In this document: one piece after another, positions 49,455 to 59,800 of the stretch
Numbering within the stretch: the stretch's first letter is position 1
Layout of the letters: each line of letters starts with the position of its first letter
Origin: an uncultured Gemmiger sp.
GTDB taxonomy: Bacteria > Bacillota > Clostridia > Oscillospirales > Ruminococcaceae
Direction of reading: 5' to 3'
Assembly (NCBI GenBank): GCA_944388145.1
Contig: CALXHQ010000005.1
Coordinates: 1 to 64,000 of the forward strand
Length of the DNA: 64,000 nucleotides
The notes under the pieces: model-generated
What the model was told of the DNA's origin: nothing
Seen by the model: only the letters and a program-made list of their open reading frames with translations
Databases searched by the model: none
Made by a program: the position numbers and the translations under genes

Positions 49455-51670
49455 GCGTTGGCCTCCGGTTTCTTGATCCCCTGCAGGATGCGGTTGAGCT
49501 GTTTGATGCTCTGCTCGTCGGCCCCCGCCTGTTTGAGCAGGCTGACCAGCGTGATGCGGTTCATCATCCGCTGCAGGGCCGGGTTGTCCTTGACGGTCTC
49601 GGCCACCTCGCCGTGGCTTTCGGCACCCTTGGCCATCATCTGATCGATGATCGCCCCCGCCTCAGGATTCTGGCGGATCTCGCCCAGCGTATCCAGGATG
49701 GAGTAGCAGGTGGGGTCGGCCTCGCCCTTGTCGAACCAGTTGGTCACATTGACCGACGCCGCGCGTCCGGGCTTGCGGTAGGCCGGGTTGGGTTCGGCGA
49801 CTTTGCGCACAAACATCACGCTGGTGCAGCCACCGGCGCGGGCTTCGATGGTATGCTCGCCCGAGATAGGCACCTGGAAGGTGAATACCACATGGCCCTG
49901 CTGCGTTGCGAACAGCTTGCCGTCCACATACAGGCTGACCTCGTCCTGGTTGGAGTAGGCTTTGACCTCGGTGACTTCCTCGGCGCGGTCAACGTAGCGG
50001 CTGCCGCACAGGTGGACAAAGGCTTCCTTGTGGTTCCAGGCCGCTTTGTACAGGTAGAAGGCATCCTTTTTGAGCTTGCGGTCGAAGGTGACCAGGCCCT
50101 TCTGGTTCTCACCGTGTTTGCCGCCCTCGTCCCGGCCGTCGGCGCCGAAGTCAAACAGGTTCCACACGTGGGTGGCCCACAGCCAGGGGCGGGCCTCGAT
50201 CATCTTGAGCATATGCTCATGGTAGACGCACTGGTAGGTCTCGGTGTAGTCGCCCTTCTCCGGCGTAGGGCTCTGGTAGGCGGGGTTGGCGTCGGCACCA
50301 TACTCCGAAAAACCGATGCAGCGGTCGGGGTATTTGGAATGGTACTCGTCGAAGAACTCATCGTTCTGCTCCAGCTCGCCCAGGTACCAGCCGAAGTAGA
50401 GGTTGTAGCTGTTGACGTCGGGGATCTCCAGGATGGGGCTGTCGGTCTCCAGCATGAACACATCGGCCATGGTGGTGGGGCGGGTGGGGTCCAGCCTGTG
50501 GCACAGGTCGTTGAGGGCGCGGTGGTTTTCCAGCAGTTCCTCATTGACGGCGGAGGCGGCGGTGATCTCGTTGGACAGGCCCCACACGGCGATGCAGGGG
50601 TGGTTGTAGTTCTGGATGACCAGCTCCTCCATCTGGGAGAGGGTGTTTGCCCGGCCGCCGTGCATGTGCATGGTGATGTAGGGGATCTCAGCCCAGACGA
50701 CGAGGCCGTTTTCATCGCAGAGGTCGTAGAAATACCGGGCGTGCTGGTAGTGGGCCAGGCGCAGGGTGTTGGCGCCCAGCTCCTTGATGATGGCCATGTC
50801 CTCCTCCATCATGGCGGGGGTCAGGGCATTGCCCGCACCCTTGCGGTCCTGATGGCGGGAGACGCCCCGCAGCGGGTAGGACCGGCCATTGAGCAGAAAG
50901 CCCTTCTGGGGGTCGATCTCAAATTTCCGGCAGCCGAACCGCACGCTGACCGCATCGCCGCCGGTCAGGCTGGCCGTGGCCGTGTAGAGGTAGGGGTCGT
51001 CGAGGCCGTCCCACAGGTGGACGTTCTCAATGGTGAAATCGGCGCGGGCGGTCCCGTCCGCCACCGGCACCGTTTGGGTCTGCCCGGCCAGCGCAAAGGT
51101 GACTTGGGCGTTTTCGGCCGGGCCTTCCACCCAGGCTTCCGCGGTGACGGCGGCGGTGTGCGCAGCCAAATCGACAATCGGGGTGATCTTCAGCCCCGGG
51201 CCGCCGTGGTAGCCCAGGGCAAAGTGGGCCGCGGGCACCAGGATGAGGTTCACGTTCCGGTACAGCCCGCCGTAGAAGGTGAAGTCGGCCCGCTGGGGGT
51301 AGACCGTATCGCTGCGGGCATTGCTGACCGCCACAGCCAGCTTGTTGTGTTCCTTCAAATGGTCGGTCAGGTCCACCCGGAAGGTGGAGTATCCGCCCGC
51401 GTGTTCGGCCAGTTTTTCGCCGTTCAGGTAAACTTCCGCGGTCATGGCTGCGCCCTCGAACTCCAGCCAGGCCCGGCCGCCTGCAGGCAGTTGGGGCTTG
51501 TCCAGGTCCCGCAGGTACCAGCACTGGCCGCGGTGGTAGTCATCGCCGCCGTCCTGGCCGTCCTCGGCGTTCCAGGTGTGGGGCAGCGTGACTGTAACGC
51601 CCTCGCCGTCGGCGGGGTGTTCGGCCTTGATAAAGGTCCAGTTGTCGTTGATGGTTTGGATGGTACGCAT
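49451..51670 (-). CDS. Beta-galactosidase-like glycoside hydrolase (GH2)
   Basis: A 739-residue intracellular GH2 enzyme. The sugar-binding domain has VTLPHTWNAEDGQDGGDDYH and YGGLYRNVNLILV. The immunoglobulin-like domain has NVHLWDGLDDPYLYTATASL. The TIM barrel has GVSRHQDRKGAGNAL, LRLAHYQH, the acid/base in CIAVWGLSNEITAA and the nucleophile Glu in IGFSEYGADAN. About 130 residues after the barrel form an extra C-terminal part with helix-rich MMAKGAESHGEVAETV, seen in some Clostridial forms. AAAGGAG lies before the ATG. It is the first gene of the operon and is divergent from the AraC regulator at 51766. Confidence 0.94.
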   Translation of the reverse strand: MRTIQTINDNWTFIKAEHPADGEGVTVTLPHTWNAEDGQDGGDDYHRGQCWYLRDLDKPQLPAGGRAWLEFEGAAMTAEVYLNGEKLAEHAGGYSTFRVDLTDHLKEHNKLAVAVSNARSDTVYPQRADFTFYGGLYRNVNLILVPAAHFALGYHGGPGLKITPIVDLAAHTAAVTAEAWVEGPAENAQVTFALAGQTQTVPVADGTARADFTIENVHLWDGLDDPYLYTATASLTGGDAVSVRFGCRKFEIDPQKGFLLNGRSYPLRGVSRHQDRKGAGNALTPAMMEEDMAIIKELGANTLRLAHYQHARYFYDLCDENGLVVWAEIPYITMHMHGGRANTLSQMEELVIQNYNHPCIAVWGLSNEITAASAVNEELLENHRALNDLCHRLDPTRPTTMADVFMLETDSPILEIPDVNSYNLYFGWYLGELEQNDEFFDEYHSKYPDRCIGFSEYGADANPAYQSPTPEKGDYTETYQCVYHEHMLKMIEARPWLWATHVWNLFDFGADGRDEGGKHGENQKGLVTFDRKLKKDAFYLYKAAWNHKEAFVHLCGSRYVDRAEEVTEVKAYSNQDEVSLYVDGKLFATQQGHVVFTFQVPISGEHTIEARAGGCTSVMFVRKVAEPNPAYRKPGRAASVNVTNWFDKGEADPTCYSILDTLGEIRQNPEAGAIIDQMMAKGAESHGEVAETVKDNPALQRMMNRITLVSLLKQAGADEQSIKQLNRILQGIKKPEANA

Positions 51671-51765
51671 AGTGTTCTCCTTTGCTGCGTGTGCGCCGCC
51701 GGGCTACCCATGTGCGGCGGAATACGGTATAATGGGACAAAACGGGAAAGGAACGAAATGTTTTG

Positions 51766-52986
51766 ATGACGCGTGAAGACAAGGCCAGCCTGCTGCGGGA
51801 GCTGTTTGACCTGTGTGACAGGCTCTCCACCTGGACCTATGACGCCAACGGCTCACTGCTGGCGTCGGACTGTACCGACGAAGCCGTGCTGAACACGGCG
51901 TTTTCAGCCTTTGGCTGCCGGGAACAGATGCTGGCTGCCGCGGCCCAGGGTGACAGCCCGGTGGTCCTGGGCACCAGCCTGGGGCTTGTGTGGGGCGCCG
52001 CCTTTGAAAAAAGCGACACCGGCGCATTGCAGCGGTGCTGGGTGCTGGGGCCGGTGTTTTACACCAGCGTATCCATGGGGCAGATCGAGTTGGGCTACGG
52101 CAACTACCAGGGTCTGGAACTGAGCCTGGCCTGGAAAGAGCAATTCATACAGGCGGCGGTGCGCCAGCCCATTGTGACCAACGTGCTGTTGGGGCGCTAC
52201 CTGCTGATGCTGCACTACTGCCTGACCGGCCGGCGGCTGAGCATCAGCGACCTGCAGCTGCCCAGCGAGACCCTCGCCCTGCCCGGGCGGAGGAACGACG
52301 GCGTGGCCAGCCACGACCGCTACCAGATCTATGCCTCGGAGCGCGCCCTGCTGGACATGGTGCGCAACGGCGACCTGCACTATCAGGATGCGTTCAGCAA
52401 CTCCAGTCTGCTCAGCAACGGCGTGCCGGTGTCCGGGCTGGACCCGCTGCGCCAGACCAAGACAAGCATCACGGTGTTCACCAGCCTGGTCTGCCGGGCC
52501 GCCATCGAGGGCGGCCTCTCCCCCGAGGTGGCGTATCCCCTGGGCGACGCCTACATTCAAAGCACGGAGAGTGCCCGCACAATGGATGAGCTGCGCCGGC
52601 TGGCTCCCACAATGTACGATGACTTTATCCACCGGGTACACCGCTGCCGCACCAACCCTCATTACAGCCCCATGGTGCAAAAGTGCGTTGATTACATCGA
52701 CCTGCACCTGGAACAGAAGATCCAGGCGGCGGACCTGGCCGCGCAGCTGGGCTACGATGAATATTACATCACCCGGCGTTTCAAACGGGAGACCGGCTAC
52801 TCGCTGACCAACTACATCAAGTTTGCGAAGGTCGAGCGGGCCAAGGTGCTGCTGCAGTCCACCAAACTGACCGTGCAGCAGGTTGCCGACCAGTTGGGGT
52901 TCACCACCCGCAGCTACTTCATCCAGTGCTTCAAGGCGGTCACCGGCCGCACGCCCACGGCCTGGCGCGCCCGGGTGAACCAATAA
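51766..52986 (+). CDS. AraC-family transcriptional regulator
   Basis: A 406-residue regulator. Residues 1-270 form a sensor part unlike the usual cupin (LLRELFDLCDRLSTWTYDAN, then VVLGTSLGLVWGAAFEK). This type is common in regulators of Clostridial sugar operons. The C-terminal AraC domain (about 300-406) has YIDLHLEQKIQAADLAAQLG and LTVQQVADQLGFTTRSYFIQ then CFKAVTGRTPTAWR. The ATG at 51766 is 13 bases from AAAGGA; a TTG at 51763 has better spacing, so the true start could be either. A TATAAT box is at 51728-51733. It is divergent from the GH2-GH43 operon and probably activates it. Confidence 0.9.
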   Translation: MTREDKASLLRELFDLCDRLSTWTYDANGSLLASDCTDEAVLNTAFSAFGCREQMLAAAAQGDSPVVLGTSLGLVWGAAFEKSDTGALQRCWVLGPVFYTSVSMGQIELGYGNYQGLELSLAWKEQFIQAAVRQPIVTNVLLGRYLLMLHYCLTGRRLSISDLQLPSETLALPGRRNDGVASHDRYQIYASERALLDMVRNGDLHYQDAFSNSSLLSNGVPVSGLDPLRQTKTSITVFTSLVCRAAIEGGLSPEVAYPLGDAYIQSTESARTMDELRRLAPTMYDDFIHRVHRCRTNPHYSPMVQKCVDYIDLHLEQKIQAADLAAQLGYDEYYITRRFKRETGYSLTNYIKFAKVERAKVLLQSTKLTVQQVADQLGFTTRSYFIQCFKAVTGRTPTAWRARVNQ

Positions 52987-53035
52987 CACCACCAGGGAGG
53001 GACGGCAGTTTGCCGCCCCTCCCTTTTTAGGCGGG

Positions 53036-54508
53036 TTATTTGTTTTGCAGGGCCTGCTTCTTTTCAGAGATTCGCTTCTGAACGTCCACCATATCCTTCT
53101 TGGTGAGCTTGTAGAACCGCATCGCAACCAGCGAAATCACATAGCCGATGATGGGCACGCCGAAGTAGAGGAACAGTGCCATCGCCTTGATGGCCGGGGT
53201 GGCAGCGTCGGTGGGCTGGGGCGTGGTATTGACATAGCCGATCAGCGACACACAGAAGGTGGCAATGGTGATGCCGAAGGAGGAGATCACCTGGTCAATG
53301 AAGTTGTAGGTGGCTGTGACAATGCCGGGGATGTACTTGCCGGAGGCGTCCAGCTCGTAGTCCACAATGTCGGCGCGCATGGCGCCGTTGGCCGTGGTGA
53401 TGCACATCTTGGAACCGTTGTTCAGCAGCAGCAGCGCAAAGAACACGCAGAGCAGCACTATGTTGGTGCGGATGGTGCTCATATCAATAAAGGCACAGAA
53501 CAGGATCGAGAGGACCGAGATTGCCACACAGACCCAGGTCCAGGTGACGGTGGCCTCCTTGTTGCCGTGCTTGCCGCAGTACCGCGCGCCGAAGATTGCA
53601 AACACGATGCTGGGCAGCATCGAGAGCATGGACAGGATGGTGCCGAACTGGATATTGCCGATCAGGATGCCGAACAGCATCGTCGAGATGATCGCCTGGC
53701 TGTTGACCTGCTGGGCCAGCTTGTCGGCCACAGCGGACAGGGTGTACAGCTGGAAGGGCCGGTTGCTCGCCAGGAAGTGGAACATGTCCTTCAGGCCCAC
53801 GTCGTCACCGCCGGCGGTGATGCCCTCAAAGTTTTCGGGTTTGTCCACCGGCGTCAGGCCGATGCAGGCAATCAGCGTCAGCACCCAGGCCACCGCCACA
53901 TAGATGATGCAGGTCAGGGACAGCATCTCTTTGGTGTACTGGTTGCCGAACATCGGCAGAAGAACCATGGTGGAAACCAGGGACAGCGCCACCGGGAAAG
54001 CGTAGTTGTACACGGTCGCCCAGACCTGCACGGTGGGGCGCTGGCGCGGGTCGTTCGTCATGACGGCGGGCAGCATATTGCCTGCAATGTCAAAGATCGA
54101 GTTGCCCACAATGTTGATCATGTACAGGATCACAAACAGCACCACGCTCTGGGTCTTGCCCGAGAACCAGACGAACAGCAAGAGCATGGCGATGCTGCGG
54201 ATGGTCAGGCCCAGCAGCATCAAGATGCGCAGCTTGCCGAACCGGGTGTGCAGCTTGTCGATCCAGACGGCCAAAAACGGGTCGATGATGCCGTCAAACC
54301 AGCGGGTGGCGGTCAGGATCATACCGGCCACCGCCAGCGCGATGCCGTAACCCTCGCTGGCCACGTAGCTCATCAGCCCCACCAGGGAATAGAACGCCAT
54401 CGCGGCTCCGCCCTGCATCTCGGCGATTGCAATACACCAGGTGGGAACGCGGCGGTATTGTACGCCGTCGATCTCGCTCTGGCTGGGTTTCTTCTTGCCA
54501 AATGCCAT
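53036..54508 (-). CDS. GPH-family sugar:cation symporter
   Basis: A 490-residue transporter with about twelve helices, of the glycoside-pentoside-hexuronide family. It shows the family regions YGIALAVAGMILTATRWFDG with the conserved Asp (DGIIDPFLAVWIDK), a later GNMLPAVMTNDPRQRP cytoplasmic loop and MRADIVDYELDASGKYIPGI. It couples sugar uptake to sodium or protons. GGGAGG lies 9 bases before the ATG at 54508. It is divergent from the GH1 gene and follows the AraC gene convergently. A beta-glucoside or beta-galactoside is a likely cargo, matching the GH1 neighbour. Confidence 0.93.
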   Translation of the reverse strand: MAFGKKKPSQSEIDGVQYRRVPTWCIAIAEMQGGAAMAFYSLVGLMSYVASEGYGIALAVAGMILTATRWFDGIIDPFLAVWIDKLHTRFGKLRILMLLGLTIRSIAMLLLFVWFSGKTQSVVLFVILYMINIVGNSIFDIAGNMLPAVMTNDPRQRPTVQVWATVYNYAFPVALSLVSTMVLLPMFGNQYTKEMLSLTCIIYVAVAWVLTLIACIGLTPVDKPENFEGITAGGDDVGLKDMFHFLASNRPFQLYTLSAVADKLAQQVNSQAIISTMLFGILIGNIQFGTILSMLSMLPSIVFAIFGARYCGKHGNKEATVTWTWVCVAISVLSILFCAFIDMSTIRTNIVLLCVFFALLLLNNGSKMCITTANGAMRADIVDYELDASGKYIPGIVTATYNFIDQVISSFGITIATFCVSLIGYVNTTPQPTDAATPAIKAMALFLYFGVPIIGYVISLVAMRFYKLTKKDMVDVQKRISEKKQALQNK

Positions 54509-54636
54509 TGTTGATTCCTCCCAAATAGATTCGAAATGCGCAAAAGATTCCGGCCGGCATGACGCCGCGCCGGCCGGCGCGGCTGTGCCCCGCGTCGCTG
54601 TGTTTTTACGATAACACGGCGGCGGAGTGCAAAAAA

Positions 54637-54721
54637 CACAAATATTTGGTTTGAAAATCAATTATTAAGATAGTTTTGTCAATCGCACAAATATTTAATT
54701 TTTAATTCAAATAATTGATTT
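54637..54721. promoter_or_regulatory. Repeats in the GPH-GH1 divergent promoter region
   Basis: AAATCAATTATT (54655-54666) and AATAATTGATTT (54710-54721) are perfect inverted repeats. CACAAATATTT occurs twice as a direct repeat (54637-54647, 54686-54696). The AT-rich block lies between divergent sugar genes, so these are likely operator sites for a local regulator such as the AraC protein at 51766. Confidence 0.5.
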
Positions 54722-54831
54722 AGGCTTTTATTGCCCATCCATTATACTCAAAGAAAAGGCAGGGGTCTGCTGCCGTGCATCCCCCCCACCCCGCCATTTT
54801 GGCCATCAGAACAGAAAGAGAGGACTCTACC

Positions 54832-56133
54832 ATGAAACAATTTGCACCCGGTTTTCTCATCGGCGCGACCACCGCCGCCCACCAGGTGGAAGGCAACAAC
54901 CTGAACAGCGATTGCTGGGCTCTGGAAAACATTCCCCATACACTTTACGTCGATCGCTCCGGCGATGCGGTGGATCACTACCATCTATATGAGCAGGATA
55001 TCCGCCTGATGGCCGAAGCGGGGTTCAACGCTTATCGCTTCTCGCTGGAGTGGGCCCGCATCGAGCCCGAAGAAGGGCATTTCAGCGATGCCGAGATCGA
55101 ACATTACCGGCGCGTCATTCGGTGCTGCAAGCAATATGGCCTGGAACCCATGATCGTGCTGATGCACTTTTCCAGCCCTCGATGGCTCATTGCCAAGGGC
55201 GGCTGGGAAAGCGAGACCGTTGTCGAGGATTTTGCCCGCTATTGCCGTTATGTTATGGAGCGTCTCGGAAATGAGGTGCGGTACGTCTGTACCATCAATG
55301 AGCTGAACATTCGCCTGCAAATTGCCGATATCATGAAGCGTTATGCGCTGCAGGCCCAAAAAGCCAGTGCGGCCAAAGACGCCGAAGCTTCGGTGCAGAT
55401 GGGCATGAACCTGCAGGCGATTATGGAGCTGCAGAAGCTCAGCGGCCAAGAAGGTGCCCGAGCCTTTGGCCTGGAAGATCCCCAAGCGGTGCATGTATTT
55501 CAGTCTGCCTGTACGGCCGCCGGCGATGAGATCCTCTGCCAGGCCCATGTGGCAGCCCGGCAGGCGATCCGGGAGGTCTGCCCCCAGGTCAAGGTAGGAC
55601 TATCTCTTTCGCTGCACGATTTCCAACCTCTTCCCGGGGCGGAAACGATTGCCGAGGCCGAGTGGGACAAGGAGTTCCGCCACTATCTGCCTTATATTCA
55701 GGAGGATGACTACCTGGGCGTGCAAAACTATACCCGCTCGCTGCTCGGGCCGGACGGGCTGCTTCCTGTTCCCGACGGCTCTGAAGTCACCCAGGCCGGG
55801 TATGAATACTATCCCGAAGGTCTGGAACATGTGGTACGGAAGGTAGCCGCCGACTATTCAGGCGATATTTATATCACCGAGAACGGCATCGCCACCGCCG
55901 ACGACACCCGCCGGGTGGCCTTTATCGAGCAGGCGCTGGCCGGCGTGCAGCGCTGCGTTGCCGATGGACTGCCGGTACGGGGTTACTTCCACTGGAGCCT
56001 GATGGACAACTTTGAGTGGCAGAAGGGCTTTGCCATGCAGTTTGGCCTGATTGCTGTCGACCGCGCCCATGGCCAGATCCGCACCCCCAAGCCCAGTTTG
56101 GCCTTCCTGGGCAGCTATGCCGTCCGGGATTGA
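54832..56133 (+). CDS. Beta-glucosidase-like glycoside hydrolase (GH1)
   Basis: A 433-residue (alpha/beta)8 enzyme. It has the GH1 N-terminal signature FLIGATTAAHQVEGNNLNSD, then FNAYRFSLEWARIEPEEGHF. The acid/base Glu is in VCTINELNIRLQ, where GH1 normally reads NEP. VQNYTRSLLGPDG, the nucleophile Glu in DIYITENGIATADD and YFHWSLMDNFEWQKGF follow. It has no signal and is not obviously a phospho-glycosidase, which suits uptake by the GPH symporter and not by a PTS. AGAGAGGA lies 8 bases before the ATG at 54832. A strong terminator follows. Confidence 0.95.
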   Translation: MKQFAPGFLIGATTAAHQVEGNNLNSDCWALENIPHTLYVDRSGDAVDHYHLYEQDIRLMAEAGFNAYRFSLEWARIEPEEGHFSDAEIEHYRRVIRCCKQYGLEPMIVLMHFSSPRWLIAKGGWESETVVEDFARYCRYVMERLGNEVRYVCTINELNIRLQIADIMKRYALQAQKASAAKDAEASVQMGMNLQAIMELQKLSGQEGARAFGLEDPQAVHVFQSACTAAGDEILCQAHVAARQAIREVCPQVKVGLSLSLHDFQPLPGAETIAEAEWDKEFRHYLPYIQEDDYLGVQNYTRSLLGPDGLLPVPDGSEVTQAGYEYYPEGLEHVVRKVAADYSGDIYITENGIATADDTRRVAFIEQALAGVQRCVADGLPVRGYFHWSLMDNFEWQKGFAMQFGLIAVDRAHGQIRTPKPSLAFLGSYAVRD

Positions 56134-56235
56134 GGCCCCCCTTTTTCCCTGCTCCCTGACCGGTCCCCCGCCGCCTGCCCGGCATACGGCAGAGGAAAGC
56201 ACCCCGGTATGTGCAGCAGACAACACCATAAGGAA

Positions 56236-56269
56236 GCGCGCTGCGGAATTCTCCCCGCAGCGCGTCTTT
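56236..56269 (+). terminator. Terminator of the GH1 gene
   Basis: GCGCTGCGG and CCGCAGCGC form a stable stem with an 8-base loop, followed by GTCTTTTTG. Confidence 0.85.
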
Positions 56270-56814
56270 TTGTATCCGCGTGCAGAATGTGGTTGCAGCA
56301 TAACATCTCCCGGCGCAGAACAGCGCCGGATTTGCCGGCCGTTGAATACCGCGGGCCTGCGGTTTTGGGTATTTCCCATGGTTTGCGTTTTCTGCCCCTG
56401 CTGTGGTACTTCCGGCAGGGTTTGGCGGCATGGCGCCGCCGAAAACTATACATAATGTAATAAAGTCCTTTTGGTCAGTGAAATTTTATTGTTCAATTTC
56501 GTCACTTACGAAAAAAAAGCTATCATTTACGAAAAGACAAAACACAGCCGCCTTCCGGTGTGATATAGTGAATTTAACAGGATCAGCCCCTTCTGCGGGC
56601 GCTGAAAAAGAAGGCGAGGTGATAGCGCCGGGCAGCGGGCCCGGCAATGCCAGCGGGCAGCGCCATCCTGATCCCCTGTGCGCCCTTCCAAAGCATTCGT
56701 TTTGTGGAAGAGCACCGTGGCAGGGCTGCGTGGTACAGCCTGCCGTCAGGCGCGCTGCACCCCGGGGGATTTCCCTTTTCCCCAAAGAAAACAATACAAA
56801 AGGAGGATAAACAC
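56270..56814. other. Non-coding upstream region of the GH3 operon
   Basis: About 540 bases with no convincing gene. It holds a direct repeat TTACGAAAA (near 56506-56514 and 56527-56535, one 21-base step), a TATAGT box near 56565, and the AGGAGG site of the GH3 gene. The repeat is a candidate activator site. Confidence 0.5.
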
Positions 56815-59800
56815 GTGAAAAAGAGCAAACTGTGGTCAGGTCTCACCTCGGTGTTCGCGGTGCTGCTGGTCATCTGCCTGCTGGGGCAGAACCTGGCCCT
56901 TGCCAACGCCAGCTATATCAACACGGCTTTGGGTGTTTCCAGCTCAAAAGTGGTGGAGACCGGTGAAACCGGCGATACCACCTATTTCAAGAGCTCTTTC
57001 GGAAGTTTTGACGACCCCGAAGCACAGGCCGCCCTGCTGGCCGCCAGCTTTGAGCAGAACATCAATGAGATGCGGGAGGGCGCAACCCTGATGTACAACA
57101 ACGGTGCCCTGCCGCTGACCGATGCCGTACAGGTCTCGGTGTTCGGCCATGCGGCCGTCGATCCCATGTACCAGGGTTCCTCGGCCGGCACCAAGGTGGC
57201 GGACGGCGACCTGAACGTCATCAACCTCAAGACCGCACTGGAAAACGAGGGCTTTGAGGTGAACGAGGCGCTGTGGAATGCGCTGGCATCCACCAACACC
57301 ACCCGTTCCACCGGTGAAGGCGGCTTTGGCGGCGGCAAGAGCGTGACCGGCTCGGCCGCCAACACTGAGGAGAACAAGGCCTTCTATGAGGGGCAGCGCT
57401 CCACCTGGGCCGACGGCTACAAGGACGCCGCCATCGTGGTCTTCACCCGTGAGGGCGCCGAGGGCACCGATATGCTGATGCAGGATACCGATGATGACGG
57501 CGTGACCCCCATGAGCTCTCTGGCGCTGCACCAGAACGAGAAGGACCTGCTGGAGCTGGTCCGTTCCGAGTTTGACACGGTCATCGTCCTGCTGAACAGC
57601 CCTTACCAGATGGAAGTGCACGAGATCCTGCCCTACTGTGATGCAATGATGTTCATCGGCACCCCGGGCCACCAGGGGTTTGTGGGCGTTGCGGAGCTGC
57701 TGCGCGGCACGGTGAACCCCTCGGGCCATCTGGTAGACACCTACGCCACCAGTTCCCTGTCCGCCCCGGCCACTGTGAACTCGGGCACCAACACCCCGCA
57801 GTTTGCCAACGTGGACGAGATCAACGCCACCATCGACGCCGATGAGCGTGCCGAGTACATCTCCTTCCAGGCCGAGAACATCTATATCGGCTACCGCTAT
57901 TACGAGACCCGCTACGCCGACTGCGTGATGGGCCAGGGCAACGCCGCCGACCCGGCCGGTGCCCTGGACGGGGCCGCAGCCTGGAACTACGCCGACGAGG
58001 TGCAGTTCACCTTCGGCCACGGCCTGAGCTACACCACCTTTGAGCAGACGCTGGACAGCGTGGATGTGGGCGAGGACCAGATCACTGTGACCGCCACTGT
58101 GACCAATACCGGCTCGGTGGCAGGCAAATCGGTGGTACAGCTCTACGCCCAGACCCCCTACGGCGATTACGAGAAAGAGCACAAGGTGGAGAAATCCGCC
58201 ATTCAGCTGGCAGGCTTTGCCAAGACCCAGCTGCTGGACCCCGGCGCCAGCGAGACTGTGACCATCACGGTGGACAAGTACCTGCTGGCCAGCTACGACT
58301 CCACCGCCCATGACGGCGAAGGCGGCTACATTCTGTCCGATGGCGATTACTATCTGGCCATTGGCGATGACTGCCACGATGCGCTGAACAACATCCTTGC
58401 CGCCCAGGGCTACACCACCGCCAACGGCATGACCGCCGACGGCAACCCGGACAAGAGCTACACCTGGAACCAGAGCTTTGACGATGAGAAATACCGGCTG
58501 GGTGAGAACGGCGTGACCGTTTCCAACCAGTTTGAGGATTGCGACCTGAACTACTGGATTGAGGGCGCAGGCACCTACCTGAGCCGCAGCGACTGGGCCG
58601 GCACCTACCCTGTGGAGCAGACCACCGTGGAGGCCACCCAGGAGATGATGGACATTCTGGACGGCGAATGGTACGAGAAGCCGGAGGATGCCCCCACTTA
58701 CGCCGAGGTGGCCGCCAATTTCGGTGTGGATTCCGGCCTGAATCTGGCCATGATGAAGGACGTGCCGCTCTCCGACCGGGAGACCTGGCTCAAGTTCATC
58801 TATCAGCTGGAACCCGAGGATCTGCCCAACGCCACCGCCGAGAGCTTTGAATCCCCCGCTGTGGGCAACCTGTCCCCCGCCTTTGGCGTGGGCGACGGCT
58901 GCGACAGCGTGGGCGGCACGCTGCCCTTCACCGTTGAGTTCAACGGTGAGGAGGTCAACCCGCCGACAACCCGCTACTGCTCCAAGATCATCCTGACCGC
59001 CACCTTCAACACCGACCTGTACGCCAACCGCGGCAAGATGATGGGCGAGGATGGCCTGTGGTCCGGCTTTATGATCAATTACAGCCTGGGCGCCGACCTG
59101 CACCGCACCCCGTTTGGCGGCCGCAACTATGAGTACATGAGCGAGTGCCCCATCATGTCCTATCTGGCCGGCATCCCTGAGACCGAGGCCATGGAAGCCA
59201 CCGGTTCCCACATGGGTGCCAAGCACTTTGCCGGCAACGATCAGGAATTTTACCGTGATGGTGTGGCCTGCTTCTTCACCGAACAGGCCTGGCGCGAGGG
59301 CAACCTGCGCGCGTTTGAAGGTGCCGTGCGTGAAGCGGGCGCCGGCGGCATCATGCAGAGCTTTGAGCGCCTGGGCCTGAAGTGGGCTTCGGCCAGCAAG
59401 GCGATGAACACCGCAGTCCTGCGCAACGAGTGGGGCTGGAACGGCGCCATCGACACCGACGCTGCCCCCTGCTTTGACGAGTATACAGACGGCGGCTACC
59501 GCAACCACGCCGCCGAGGTGCTGGACGCCGGCACCCAGGAATGGTGCCTGGACGCCGTGGCCGGCCACGGCAACTGGGTGCTGCAAAAAGCCAAGGATAC
59601 CGATGACGGCCATCTGCTGGAACTGCTGCAGGAGGCTGCCATCAGCTGGGAGTATGCCATCAGCCGTTCCGGAATCACCAATGGCATCTCGGCCAGCGCC
59701 GTGGTGGTCCATGTGACCCCCTGGTGGCAGACCGCCATCCTGGTTGCCATCATCGCCAGCGCCGTGCTGACTGCCGCCTGCTTCGTAATGCTGGTGGTCA

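Noticed and set aside
53045-54514. A 489-codon open frame antisense to the GPH symporter
   Set aside because: His/Gln/Asp-rich nonsense composition and no ribosome site; the symporter on the other strand has clear helices and family motifs.
56944-59712. A 922-codon minus-strand open frame opposite the GH3 gene
   Set aside because: His/Gly/Val-rich shadow translation; the GH3 motifs on the plus strand are decisive.
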